Assembly (NCBI GenBank): GCA_047495785.1 | Contig: JBLDXI010000007.1 | Span: forward strand, 3,534,001 to 3,598,000 | Source of the DNA: Lepidodermella squamata | Taxonomy: Eukaryota > Gastrotricha | Length of the DNA stretch: 64,000 nucleotides | Direction of reading: 5' to 3' | Shown here: positions 11,684-23,815 of the stretch, piece after piece | How positions within the stretch are numbered: position 1 is the stretch's first letter | Layout: every line of letters begins with the position of its first letter | Notes under the pieces: model-generated | Database searches by the model: none | What the model was told of the DNA's origin: nothing | The model's input: only the letters and a program-made list of their open reading frames with translations | Position numbers and translations under genes: made by a program

Positions 11684-13349
11684 TTATAACCACGGGCATT
11701 ACATAATGAAAAATTTCTACTTATGGAAACTGTCGAGCAGTAGCGCGACTTCGACCTCAACGCCTACGCCTTCAACGACAACTCAATCTTCTTCAAGTTC
11801 CACCACGACGATACCAACTTCATCAATCACAACAACGACGACTGCTTCAACCTCAAGTACAACGAAAAGATCAACAACGCCTTCGACAACTTCGACATCA
11901 CTATCTACTACTTCTACTACGACAGCTCCAACATCGACAACTTCAACGACGTCGAAAAGCTCAGCTGGAATATCACCTCTTGGAACATCACCAGCAGGCA
12001 CTTCAAGTACATCACTACAATCAACAGTAGCAACGAGCTTATCGACTAATGCTCCTTCAACGTCAGCTTCTGCGGTGGAAAAATTACCTACATCAACAAT
12101 AGCACTCTCAACATCGAGGATCGCAACCCCCTCATCGTCACTATCGATCACAACAGCTCCAACAGAGGAAAGAACATACAATTTCGCGTCAAATAGCACA
12201 AGCTTCCCGATCCCCGATCTCATCGAGGGCAATTACATCCCCTTAATTGCTGTCTCAGACCTAATGCCTTGTATGTACATTAACCCAAATATCAGGTTAG
12301 TACGTTCATCTAATGCAGAAAACGCGTATATCAATTGTTTTAGATCTCCCTATCCTGGAACAAAAATCTATGTGACGCTCGAATTTTATCGTCTAATCGA
12401 TATAAACGCAAAAGCCAGGGAGATATCTGTGGGCGGAAGCTTAACCATACAATGGGCGGTGAAAAATTGTCCCCAAGAAGTAACAGCCCCGAATGTCGAT
12501 GAAGCTGAACGTGTGTATACAATCGATAGGGCTCAGGTTTGGGTGCCCTATCTTCGATTCGCAAACACTTCAACCGACATCTATCTGCAAGAAAACTTTC
12601 GGGAGCAAGTTCAAATCGTCTACTACCCAACTTCGCCGAATAGAACGCTGTTTTTCCACTGGCTGAGGTTTGGCATCCTAACAGCTCAGTGTCAATTGAA
12701 ATTGAGAAAATTCCCATTTGACTCGCAGCGATGTGATTTCACGTTTGTTTTCGAGGAGTCAACTCGATTTCTTGAAGTTGCGGGTTCCGTACTTGAATTT
12801 GGCGAGTCATTCGAAAGCGAGATGTGGCGGCTCGATTCTACAGCATCGAAATTTGGTGTAACAAAATCGCTGCTTCGTAAGAATCAAACGTCGAGCTTTT
12901 TTCGATTCACAGTTGATTTTTCACGAAAGCCGACGCCATATTTGATCAACTTACTGGGTCCAGGTCTTCTCCTTGGAATGTTAACTTTTGCTTCACTGAT
13001 TTTCCAGCCTGATAATTCTGATCGAGCATCTTTCTCTGTTTGCTTGCTGTTGAGTATGATTGTTCTTCAATCAGGCGTTATGAATCAAATTCCCGAGACG
13101 TCGGAGCGTGTTTTGCTTGCTGAGTATATCTTAGTGCTGTGTGGGTTGTCCGGGATGATAACTTTGTATCAGGCCGTCTTAGTTGCTCTGATCTATCATT
13201 ACCCTGAAGCTATGTGCCAGAAAATGGAATTGTTATCGAAGAAAACTCGAACGAGCTGCGCTCGAGCCATGGACTTGATGGCCTTCTTTCTAGCCGTTGA
13301 CGTATTTTTAACACTCAATGTTTACGCTGTAGTTGTTGCGTTCGAATAG
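11684..13349 (+). CDS. 5'-truncated mucin-stalked Cys-loop channel gene lacking both modules
   Basis: The first visible exon begins after a good 3' splice site (CTTTTTGCAG) at 11684, reads MKNFYLWKLSSS, and runs through about 150 Thr/Ser-rich residues to the linker (TYNFASNSTSFPIP, DLIEGN). The second exon, 12344-13349, encodes the channel: SPYPGTKIYVTLEF, WVPYLRFANTS, Cys-loop CQLKLRKFPFDSQRC, TM2 LLLSMIVLQSGVMNQIP, and TM4 ending NVYAVVVAFE. The intron between them (12296-12343, 48 bp) has no stop and is a multiple of three, so retention would also give an open frame. Signal peptide and module 1 are missing, replaced by transposable elements, and module 2 is absent between stalk and linker. 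An in-frame ATG exists at 11655 but gives no signal peptide. It may be a pseudogene or may use another promoter. Confidence 0.65.
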
Positions 13350-13854
13350 TTCGCATAACTGAAACTCTTCACCTTGTCTGAGTATGGTAGGTCGTCTAGT
13401 CTGAACAGTTCGATTTTTTATTCATGACGTGCATTATTTGTGGCATTGTCTTGCCACGTATTGTCCTAATTATTTCCCTTTGCCCTCTTATCTCTTCGGC
13501 TTTAAGTTAAAGAGTATTTGGCTTGGAAAACGTTTCAATGTAGTACAATTTTATGGACGCGTCATTTTTCTGCTCTCGTTCTCGCGGTTTGTGTTTTCGG
13601 AGTTCGATGTAATTTATTGCATTAAAACTGCGTTCGCACTAATTATTCTTGAAGGAAGTTCACCGTGAATCCTAAAATGTACCAACCCGAATTTCATAAC
13701 TCCATAGTGGAACTTGTGACTCATTAATCCGTATTAAAATGAAATATGACAAAACTAATAGTGAGTATAAAGTATGACTAAGCTGATTCCAGATTCCATT
13801 ATACAGCTTAGTCAATTCTTATGGCCGTTTATTTTTATTTGCAATTTCCATCCT
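13350..13854. other. Intergenic with a possible orphan signal-peptide exon
   Basis: At about 13424 on the plus strand an ATG opens a strongly hydrophobic frame (MTCIICGIVLPRIVLIISLC). It resembles a signal-peptide exon and lies upstream of a channel fossil. No module follows, so it could be the front of a gene that lost its middle, or chance. Nothing else is visible. Confidence 0.25.
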
Positions 13855-14040
13855 TTCTGGCCTCACTGGAATGATCGCAGTCTGTGAAGCTGCAATGTTT
13901 GCTGCTACATCGAAATCTCCGTATTATATTACAGAGAAAGGTCGTGTCATTAAGCGCTACGAAGGTCAGCTATGCTCGAGCGATGGACCTTGCAGCCTTC
14001 TCCATCTACTTTGAGTGGCAAACAATATTTAATACTTACA
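13855..14040 (+). pseudogene. Fossil TM3-TM4 end of a Cys-loop channel
   Basis: The reading GLTGMIAVCEAAMFAATSKS aligns with GLTGALVFYEAIMVAATTRY of TM3 in the intact genes. After a frameshift near 13965 the family motif returns as VSYARAMDLAAFSIYFE, the start of TM4. Only about 60 codons survive and the Cys-loop part is gone. This is a clear remnant of a lost tandem copy. Confidence 0.6.
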
Positions 14041-14603
14041 GGCTAAATTGGATTTATACCCGAAAGCCGTTACTATAAGAATGTACTACGAGTGCAAGGC
14101 ATTTCATGATCTCCTGCGTTATCACTTGTATGATTTGCCTTTGATGTGTCCGGACCAAATCGAGTGATAAAAGTTACTGCTGACTTACTGGCTTTTGAGA
14201 AGAGTAATGATAAGGATGCTCCACATGTTCCTGCAGATCAAGGTTTGATAACCGATCGTATCACGCTGCGCTTGAAAATTTTATCATTCATTAATGACAA
14301 ATCGGAACTTGTTGCCGGTTGCTCGACACACTCGAAAAGGCAAGCGATCTCTAGGGGCTCGACCCTTTACTGCGAAAGTACAGGGAGTGTTAGAATATTA
14401 TCAATTGAATAAAATGGACTTCCACAAAATCATCATTATACATTCAGCAGACGCAAGGAGCGCTAAGTGTGCCGCCACTAGAATAACTGCCGATTTGACG
14501 TAAGTATAGTCCATAACGTCATATATTGCAAGGCCGACGTCAGTGTTGGGCGAAATTTATCTAGGTCGGACGAACTACAAAACAGCACACTTGAAGCTAT
14601 AAC
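14041..14603. other. Intergenic, upstream of the vWA-domain gene
   Basis: Short frames here have no recognisable motif, no family similarity and no consistent splice sites. It presumably contains the promoter of the gene starting at 14604. Confidence 0.4.
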
Positions 14604-17076
14604 ATGATTTTCTACTTGCCTTTCTTGGTCCTAACCTCCTGGCATCTAAGTAATTGTACACTTATAAATGTGTAACAACTTCTAATCATCTGCCTGTTGT
14701 CATTTTAGGTTTGGCGCTGGATCCTGATCCGGACATCGAATCTCTGTCATTGCCCTACCTGTGGGAAGGGTCTCCCGTGTACGACCCAACAAATTCTTTC
14801 GACGCCGTCAATGCTTCGATTTCGCAGTCTTACGCGTTCAATACGTGGGTCATTGCTCGGAATACAAGTTTGGGCTTCCAAATGAATGACAACAGCATCA
14901 GCACAACTGGCCGTATCACCAATGCTAACGTATTCTGGAAATTATGCTTGATTTTTTGAAACTAATCAAGCTTTTCAAGGTTGTTCCCAGTGGGAGTAAC
15001 AGCTTACGGATGGAAATCGACTTGATGGTGACGTATCCAATTATTGCAACAGTCAATGGATGGTTTGGCATATCATTTTCGACGACTCTTGTTTTGCATA
15101 GATTTTACGTAAATCGAAATTGTCAATATTGAAAAATTATCCTAACAGCACGCACTTCGAGCCCGACGTATTGCTATACAATGATGACCAATATGGCTGG
15201 CCCTTCTATCTGGCTGGAGATTAAAACAGGCGGAAGGCTGCACGTTACTATGGGTACCAACAGCTCAATCCCGCTGTATCCCACCATCGCGACTTCTTCC
15301 CCATCCTGTGGCAGCAGCTTCGTACTCAAATCATCTGGAACTAGCAACCTGCGCCTGATCGTACAATTTTACGGCGATACAGTCGAGGTGCGGCCTTTGA
15401 AAACATTAACAATCAAATTAACAGGGAATCAATTTTCTTAAGGCTGCAGTTGCCGCTCTCAGTGAAACGAACGCCTCCGTGAGCTCAATTTGTTTCACTG
15501 GCATGGCGGCTACGGGATTCGGGGCTTTGCTCAATAGCGGGAAAGTGAAGGCTCGAATTTCCGCGGAATGTGGCGAAACAGGTTAGTTCCTACATGTAAC
15601 CAATAAGACAAGACATCTTATGAATGGGGAGAAGTTACGTATAAAACATTTCGATGCTTCTTGTAGAAGTTAAAGATAAACCAGAAGTTCATTGATAATA
15701 CCTGAACCAGGCTAAAGGCTATCAGGGTTGCTGAGAAACTAAGAAATTAACAGAAGACAAAAGTGCGCCAGAAAAAGCCCAGTATTCTCGCAAAAGTTAA
15801 CAAGCCGACCACCTAAGTCCTATTCTCTCTCGTTGCCGTTCAAATGATGATTTTGAAGATCTACATCTTAAACCTCTTCGACAGCTGATTTTTGAAATAT
15901 TTTTTTTCATCGTGTCTCACAGGGTACACTATTATTAGGAAGATGTATTTATGGAGATTGCCCGCAAGTCAATCGACAGCTACATCAACAGCAACTACTA
16001 GTACAGCTTCGGCAGCTACTTCGACCACAATCAGAACAAGTCAAGCCACATCAGTTTCCAGCATGATGACTGAAACGACTGGCACAAGTTCGACAACTGC
16101 TACGAAGTTCACGAGCTCAACAGGTTCTACAAGTGCTACTAGTTCAACTACTGAGTCGAGTTCTACGAGATCAACGGCCGGGGATATTACTTCATCATCT
16201 GAAATGCAACCAACTTCAACATTGTCGTCAACCAGTACAGGCGAAGTTTCATCTGCAACTCCAACGTTGATCGGAACTTCAGGTGTTAACGAGAAGGTAA
16301 TAACCACATCTCCAGGTTTGTCCTTTTCTCGTATAATGTTGATATATTTTAGCGTTCTTATTCTGTCTTCAGTTGACTTCAACAGCTCTCTGGACATATA
16401 TTTCGTAATTGATAGCTCAAGATCGATACCCATGACACGCTTGCCGCGTTTGAAAGCGCTATTATTCATGTTGACGCGGGAACTCATGCTTGCTTCATCA
16501 GTTCGAGTGAGTTCTGTTTGCTCTTTCAATATTTGAATAAACCTATTATAATTCTTTGCCCGGTAGCTTGGAGTCATCCTATTCGGAGGCCGAACAGCTG
16601 GACAAACAATTTTAAAGCTTTCAGAGAGTCTGTATCGATTTCATGCAGTAGAAGCTATTGAATCTTTCTACAACACAACCGTTTACTTTGAAGGCCAGGG
16701 TGATGTTTTAAACCCTCTCAGCCGGCTGATAGACCCGAATGCATTCTCGTCGAGAGGTAAAAATAATTGCATGTTTTAGGAGCTACATTGATGATGAGCC
16801 TTTCTTATAGATGGATCCCGGCCGAATGCGATTCAAGTCGTGGTGATTTTTTCAGCATCCTCCTCCTGTGACGTCGCAGCTCTGGAGCAACAAATCGGTT
16901 TATTGAAATCAGTTGGCAGACGAGTTATTTTGATAGGCCTGCCATCAAATAGACGGCGTTGGAAGCAGTTATCCAGATTTAATGCCAATGGATTTCCAGT
17001 GTTGAAGGTTGATTCTTGGCTAGATCTGCAATCCTATTTCACGCCAATTTTTCAAGAATTGCACATGATTTCATGA
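14604..17076 (+). CDS. Secreted module-mucin-von Willebrand A domain protein
   Basis: Nine exons are inferred: 14604-14649, 14709-14929, 14980-about 15108, 15149-15387, 15443-15581, 15923-16315, 16373-16506, 16567-16756 and 16811-17076. The signal peptide (MIFYLPFLVLTSWHLS) leads into the same module 1 as the channel genes (SLPYLWEGSPVYDPTNSFD, SLRMEIDL, ATSSPSCGSS, LRLIVQFYGD). After KMYLWRLPAS comes a Thr/Ser stalk of about 100 residues, then a C-terminal domain with DIYFVIDSSRSI. Its D-x-S-x-S is the metal-ion-dependent adhesion site of vWA domains. LGVILFGG and IQVVVIFSASSS give the expected alternating strands. There is no channel. vWA domains usually bind proteins, so an extracellular adhesion or capture role is likely. 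Phases fit everywhere except the 15108/15149 junction, where I could not find a donor giving the right phase; that is a mis-called splice or a frame lesion. Confidence 0.7.
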
Positions 17077-17399
17077 GTATGAAAGAACCCTAGCTACAAG
17101 CATTTTCACTTACTACAGCTCTCACCGTGTCATTGCTCCTTCAATTTAAGAAATCATCCGAATGCTTTCATAAAAAATCGAGCTTTGGATATAGCTTCGG
17201 AAAGTTTGTCTATCGTGTTGGTTCCCACATCCCATTTTTCAAGCACCCTGGATTCAGCATCAGATGCTCTCAACATTGAATTCTCATGTTCTGAACCTCT
17301 CCCTTAACAGTCCCTGAAAATCTCCCTCTAATATATTATCATTCTGGAGATATGTTCTTCATACCTAGGAACTTAGGTATTCAATGTAGGTATTCATGT
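17077..17399. other. Intergenic, nothing recognised
   Basis: Downstream flank of the vWA-domain gene. No exon, inverted repeat or tandem repeat stands out. Confidence 0.4.
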
Positions 17400-18159
17400 C
17401 ACTCAGGGTATGTTAGCAAGGGAATCCTCACTTCATCAAGTTTGGAGCCTTGAATTCAGTCGAATTCACTTGCTACGAAGTCATACGTCTTCGGCGCTAA
17501 TGGAGAGGCTGCAGTGCCCAAACGCACGTGCTTTGTACAGTGACGTCAATATTGTAGCCATTAACACCGCAAGCTTGAATCGTCGCATGAATCGTCGCAC
17601 TTGCTAGCTGGCTCTCAGCCAAAACAGGTACGTCGACACTTGAAAGCAGGCGAGCAGTCGTTGTTTCGTTGAATCCAGGCAGATGTGTGACTGCAGCCTA
17701 GTGCGTGAAAATCGTTAGCGATGTACAAGCTAAAAGCCCGGGAAAAGCACTTACTGAAGCTTTGTCATTGGCAACTACCTCAATTAATACTCTTAAATTA
17801 GACACGACAACACCACTCGATTAGGTATTCGGTATTCCTTTGATTTCTGTAATAGAAATATTCGAAATGACGTTCGAATTTTTGCTATATAGGCGAAAGG
17901 TGGATCTCAGGCTGTCGCCGCGATTTTAGCATCATATAAGATATGAATGAAGAGCGCTGCAGTTTTTGAACAAGCTTTTCCTCGCATATCCTTCAACATC
18001 TGTTGTTGTGATCTTAGCAAAGGTCCATTGGTAGTTCTGTGAAAGCAGTGCGCAGGAAGCTACCTTGGGCGAAGCTGTTGTAGCTTCGAATAGTCCCAGA
18101 AGGACCGTTATCAGAAGTCTCGATAGTATGCAAGCAAAAGCCGGATTGCATTTTGCCAT
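17400..18159 (-). pseudogene. Internally deleted pseudogene related to the 37340-41097 gene
   Basis: Read on the minus strand, 18159 downward begins with a signal-peptide exon (MAKCNPAFACILSRLLITVL) close to MANCDRVFTCLLSGLLITAL of the gene starting at 41097. The match extends upstream of the ATG (GTAAAACACGCA, GGTTGGCTAATGG). At about 17990-17640 the sequence jumps to the exon 5 and exon 6 region of that paralogue, with diverged splice sites and stops. At about 17640-17400 it matches module 2 and the linker. Module 1, the mucin stalk and the whole channel part are missing. Confidence 0.6.
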
Positions 18160-18762
18160 GTTTTTTCAAAAAAGTAAAACACGCAGTTGATTTTGGCTTT
18201 GCTTCTATCTTCCCATAAGTATTCTGCGTGGGTTGGCTAATGGATCTAAAAATTACGCGCCCGTAAAAAAACGTTCATCAACTGTTGTTCTTTCTCGTCC
18301 GCGTCATACCGTTGCCTTTGTCCTTATGTTCCATAACCTGGAGACTAATCCATAATACATAGATTGTATGTACTCGACAGTAACCCCTTTTCAGCGTAAG
18401 GGAAAACAAATCGCAGGAACATGTTATATATTTTCTCATTTATCGAAATTAACATTATTTGAACCATAACGAGGCACGACTACACAACATGAACGATGAA
18501 CATAAACGCGGCATTTGCTATGATCTGAACGAAAAGGGAACAAATATATCCAAAATCGGAATGCAATTATTCGATGGAGCTTTTAACGGGAAGGTCAAAG
18601 ATCAAAGTCTCGATTTAAAATAACAAAACCTAACAAGGCCTGATATCGGGTTATCCAAAGATACCGAATTCCTGTGGTTATTACGTCAGCTCTTCTACTT
18701 TTCCAGGCCAATATAATCGTCAAGCATCATCAACTTCATCACCGCATGTCAAACATACACTT
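18160..18762. other. Intergenic between a pseudogene and a receptor 3' end
   Basis: The first 80 bp still match the upstream flank of the gene at 41097 and so belong to the pseudogene promoter. The rest is AT-rich and includes the 3' flank of the minus-strand gene ending at 18763. Nothing else is recognised. Confidence 0.4.
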
Positions 18763-21700
18763 CTAAAAGACCACCAGCGATGCATAGATGTTTAGTACCA
18801 GGAAAGCATCGATGCTAATGCAGAATATTGAAACATCCATAGCTCGAGCATAGCTGATTCGCGCCTTGAAGAAAGCGAATCTTCCGTCATTATCTAGAAG
18901 GTAAGTGTATCTGCATGTAGCTGTGAACATTATTGCAGCGTATAGGGTAATCATCGAACACAGCCCGCAAAGAATCAGAATATACTCAGCCATGAGAACA
19001 GATTCCGAGGTTTCGGGAATCTTATCTAAAACTTGGGATTGGATTACAATCATGCTGAGAAGGAGGGTCCCAGAGAATGCCGGACGGTCTGGGCAGTCGG
19101 GATCAAAAAGCAGTGACCCGAAGACCAGGGTCAGTATAATGGCACACGGTGCCATGTTGTTGATGAGGTACGGCGCTGGCTCACGGGAGAAGCCAACAGT
19201 GAAAATGGCATAGCCAGCCGTTCCATTCTTTCGCAACGGCGACTTGGTAACGCCGTGTTTGTTGGACGCAGCATCGAATTTCCATAGTTCGCTATCGAAC
19301 GAGCCATCGAAGGCGAATCGCGAGCCGCCAAAGAACAGAAATTTATCAGCCTCGTCGAGCAGAAACGTGAAATCACATCGCTGCGTGTCGAACGGGAATT
19401 TTCTCAGCTTCAATATGCATTTCGATGTCATCATGCCGAGTCGTATCCAATGAAAAAACAGCGTGCGATTCGGGCTCGTTGGGTAGTAAGCTACCTGGAC
19501 TTGTTCCTTCCAGAACATTCCATTCTCCATGTACAGGTCGGATGTTGTGTTGGCGAATCGGATGCTCGGAACCCATACATCACTGCGCTTGACTGTGTAA
19601 ACACGATCGACTTCGTTGACATTGGGCGCCGTCACTTCTTTCGGACAGCCAGTGACCGCCCATTGTACAAGCAGTTGCGTCCCAGCAGCTATCTCACGAG
19701 CATTAGCATCAATGTCGAACAATTCTTTGAACTCCAAGGTAATGAAAATCTGAGTCCCAACGGCCGGAGATCTGGAAGAGACAAATTTACAGAAAAATCT
19801 GTATCGAAGCAAATTGCTATTACTTGACTCGGGAATTGATAAATTTGCAAGTTGTTAGGTCGCCCATTTTTATTAGCGGAACGAGATTACCGTCAATCAA
19901 GTTTGGAATATTGAAACTTGAAGTATTTGAGCTGAAATCGTAAGTTCTTGCAGGAACTGTGGTTGGCAGAGCTGTAGTTGAAAGCGAGGATTTCAGTTCC
20001 CAGATCTTAAGGCTTCGAACTGTTACATCAGCGCTGGATCCGTTTATTCCGTACAGTTGTATCTTTGCCATACCACTCGCTAGTTGATTCGCGCTGAAAC
20101 CAGGTACACTGACATCGCTGAGTAGAATCGTGCTCGTGGCATTGTTACCAATAGGGGCGATGGCGACGGTGATTTTGTCGCTCAAACTCTGAATTACCAG
20201 TTTGAAATTAGCTACTCTCGATCCATCGAATATGTTTAGAATTGGGCTAATAGAATTAACAAAATAATTCAGAGGGACTGTTTCGCTCGTGCTTGTCGGA
20301 ACTGCTTCATAAGATAGGTAAGCACTGCCGCCTTGACCGAGCTGAAGACATATATGAGCGCCGTCGACATTGCTGAAACTACCCATGTGCCCACTGGAAT
20401 CATTAGCTTGAAAAGAACAAGAGCTACAGAATGATGATGATGATGATAGCTCTGATTTTGTTACCTACCTACAGATGCGGGTTGACTGGTCATTCCTATC
20501 ACGAAATAACCTGAGGAATCTGGCTTGTAATCTGAAGTAACTTCCATCTCGATTCGAAAGCCGTCGGAACTGAGACTTGAAGGCAGGTTTGCGCCGACAG
20601 TGGCTGATCCGTAATCGATCGATGGATAATCGTCCAGTTTTAACCCGGTCGCGTCTAAAACAGCGCCACCCTGTAGAGAAACATATCCGCCCTCCGAGCT
20701 GAATGAGTTATTCGGTAGATAAGCAGGGATACCAGAGTGCATGTAAGGTAGCGCAAGTAAATTAAAATCAGGCTGAAGTGATGAGCTGCTCTGCTGTTGG
20801 GTAGTTGATGCTTGTCGTGACGTTGTAGTTGGATTCAGGGTTGTCGAGATTGATGATGCAGCGATACTTTTTCCTTGAGATGACAGCGGAGCTGTCGAAG
20901 GCGTAATAGTAGTGCTCGAACTTAGAGCGACCGAAGTTGTTGTTGTGGTGGTTAACATTGAAGTTGCTGACGATGTTATTGCCGGGCTAGAGCTCGTCGA
21001 AGTTGGGGTAGTCGATGATGCAGTTGTTGAACTCGATGGAGCGGTCGCTGTCGTAGTCATACTAGTGGTTGCCGTCGATGTTGCTGGTGTCGTTGTTGGA
21101 GTTATTAACGGAATCGTAGTAGTTGAGGTCAATGCAGGAGTTGTAGTCGTGGTAGTAGTCGATGTTAATGGAATTGTTGTCGTTGCGCTTGGACTTGGTG
21201 TGGCCGAAGTTGCTGTTGTCGGGGTCGACGTTACAGTTGTGGACGATGTTGTTGCCGTGCTGGAGCTTGTCGAAGTTGGCGTAGTTGATTTTGTAGTAGT
21301 TGAAGTCGATGGAGCGGTCGTAGTCGTGCTAGATGTCGATGTTGATTGAGTTGTTGTCGTTGTACTTGTACTTGAGCTGAAAAAAAAGAAATTCAAGCTT
21401 CCAAGACAAGAGCAAAAATATCCTATAGAGAAGCAATGGAATTTTATCACCGCCATGCTATACGTGATTTTAGTTCGGCATCAATTTTTCCGTCATCTGT
21501 TATTATGCTGCCTAAATACTTGAAGGAAGAAACTTTTCTAACTTTTGTCCAATCAGTCGCAGTTCATAATTTTTTGTTTCTTCTTCCTTCCCGCCTATGA
21601 TTATGTACTGAGTTTTTTCCACGTTGATTCGTAAAATATGGTAATATTTATTCGATAAAAACCCACAATTGGCCATCATAAAAATATTGACTGACCTCGT

Positions 21701-22948
21701 CGATGAAGCTCCATTTAAGCATGATCCTGGAGGTGGAAAAGTCGGTACAGTGGTCGTTCCCGATGTGAGGCCAAAAAAGATAACCCTTCGCACCAGAACA
21801 TCTCCAATGCCCCCTAGTGATCCCATTATACTAAGCAAGGCAGTGGGCGATCCCATCACAGCCGTGCCCATCGACGGGACAGGTAGGTCAATGAAACAGC
21901 TGCAAGTTTCCATGGTTCCATTAGCGGATAGTGGCGAAACAGCGACACTAGCAAGGTCATTTGCGACTTGAATGAAAAGCCGAAACTTGCTCGAGCCTGA
22001 GCCGTCTAAGAAACGAGAGCTGCCACACGCAGGGATCGATGTGGCATTCGGAGGATTGCCCGGAATCGGTTGGTATGTCGAATTTCTCGTCTGGTATGTA
22101 GAATACGCTAACCCAGATGGTTGCACCTGAAAGGCTGTGAAAAGGCCTCTCGGCATTTTAAATAGGTCAATGTTCGTCGCTGCGGCCGATCTCTCTAGAA
22201 ATAGGGTGAATAGAAGAATGAATCACTGTATTTTCATGAAACACTTACTATAAGATCCGATATCTTCCGCGATGTTCACAGTGAACCAGGCCATCGAGTT
22301 GTTTGTCGGATACGTAATTTCCGCGTCGATTTCAAGTCGAAAGTTGGCAGGTGAACATATTGTGAGCCCCTTTGAACATCTCGGATTTAGGCATGTTTAC
22401 ATCAGTTACAAGGTCAAGGGTGACGAATAAAAAGCGGCTTTTTATAACGTGAATGGCAGAAACAAACTACTTTTTACCTGTCACCTTTCATCTCGAATTG
22501 ATGTACACAAGCCTAAAATCCGACTTATTAAAACGACATGTAACCCTGATGAAGAAAGGGACCTAGCTACTTAATCAACAGCCGAAAACGTACCCCCGGA
22601 GAGTTGATGTGACCGTGAACAATTTGGGGCGATATTTGCGCCAGTTGGTACCCTGAGCCTGGGATTTCAACCACCGCACTGCTCGTGGAGAAGCCGCCGG
22701 AGGTGAATTGGTTCGATCCATTGTAGTAATCAAAAGAATTGTCGCTATCGAAACACGCGGCACCCTGAAAGCCGTACGGTAGCGGGTAAGAAGCTTCGTC
22801 TGGGGTCGGGTCACCAGCAAGTACTGCGGAAGAAATAGTAATACAACATAGTTGGACAAAACTGAAACATTTATACGCCAAACCTAAAGATACCCAGATT
22901 CTTCTTACCTATTTTGCAGATAAAAAATATATTCAGCAACCGTAACAT
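18763..22948 (-). CDS. Mucin-stalked Cys-loop ligand-gated ion channel subunit (1129 aa)
   Basis: Seven minus-strand exons: 22948-22909, 22823-22594, 22369-22249, 22194-21696, 21376-20469, 20406-19824 and 19771-18763. All phases agree and sum to 1130 codons. I chose the ATG at 22948 because it gives a signal peptide (MLRLLNIFFICKI) spliced to VLAGDPTPDEA. Module 1 has SYPLPYGFQGAACF, FRLEIDAEITYP, CGSS and FRLFIQVANDLASVAV. A Thr/Ser stalk of about 200 residues follows, then module 2 (DYGSATVGANLP, YFVIGMTS, LQLGQGGSAYLSYE) and the linker FNIPNLIDGN. The channel starts near residue 794: WVPSIRFANTT, Cys-loop CILKLRKFPFDTQRC, TM2 GTLLLSMIVIQSQVLDKIP. The TM3-TM4 loop is about 20 residues and TM4 is at the very end. 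A membrane-bound pentameric channel subunit is expected from the family; its ligand is unknown. Confidence 0.85.
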
Positions 22949-23215
22949 GTTGGAGATACGAAATTCGAAGCTTTTCGAATCGAAAATTAAAACGTCAACC
23001 ATTTGCTGGTCTGAAAAGCTAGATGGCATGCGATGTCACGGTCCGCTAGTCCGATTTGTCGTATTGACGAGAAAATAATGTTTTATTAACGAATTACGAT
23101 GTTAAGCTCGCGCATAAGTGGTAAAAACACATTAGTTTCCTTGGATAAATTATATTTAGAATTTAGAGCCTTTCCAGGGCATCCCCTACTTTCTTGTTTT
23201 TGCGTTATACTTCCT
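22910..23215. repeat. Diverged local repeat, copy 1
   Basis: This block over the first exon and upstream flank of the gene at 22948 matches 23816-24110 in the same orientation. Shared runs include TTAGTTTCCTTGGATA and TATATTTAGAATTT. The match is clearly below identity, so the duplication is old. Confidence 0.6.
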
Positions 23216-23815
23216 GGTCCCGCCCTAGCACTTGTTCCACGATCAGTGCATTTTTTCAAAGGACAAAAACATGCGGAAACGTGGAACTTGGATGTTTAGG
23301 TTCTACAGTTAATAATGAGTGCTCTGAGGTAAAAAATGATGCAGAATTCAACTAATCTATTGTCAAACGAATATAATTGACGGCTGGGTTGTTAATTGAC
23401 CAAGTGACCCAGCCGCCCATTTAAATTTCAAACGGGTCACTGAATTGAATAAGATTACGATATTATTTGTTTTAACTGGAAGCGCAACGTAACAATAAAA
23501 GTGTAATTTTATTCCAGATTTATGAAAACTCGCTGTTAGGTTCCTCAGCTCGAAATTGTGAGGGCCTCGTCACTCTTGGTTTGAAAAAAGCTAGGTGCCC
23601 TGCTTCTTGCAGAATTTCATCTAAATTTACTCATTTGCTTTATCGCTCGCGCAACTCATTTACCCGTGACTACGGTTTGCTACAAAAAAGGTCCTAACAA
23701 AGTGTCACTTGGTACGTATTCTGCTGGTTCATTTATTACTTACCCGGATTGTTCTTTCGCGTTACTGCTTACTCTGAATTTCTGCTGAATTTCTGCTTCT
23801 AAACTCGCCCACTTA
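23216..23815. other. Intergenic, nothing recognised
   Basis: Non-coding spacer between two diverged copies of a local repeat. Short frames lack family motifs or coherent splice sites. Confidence 0.4.

Noticed and set aside
22567-22881. Start of the 18763-22948 gene at about 22881
   Set aside because: That frame opens with TTG, not ATG; an ATG at 22948 with a signal peptide and a clean intron fits better.
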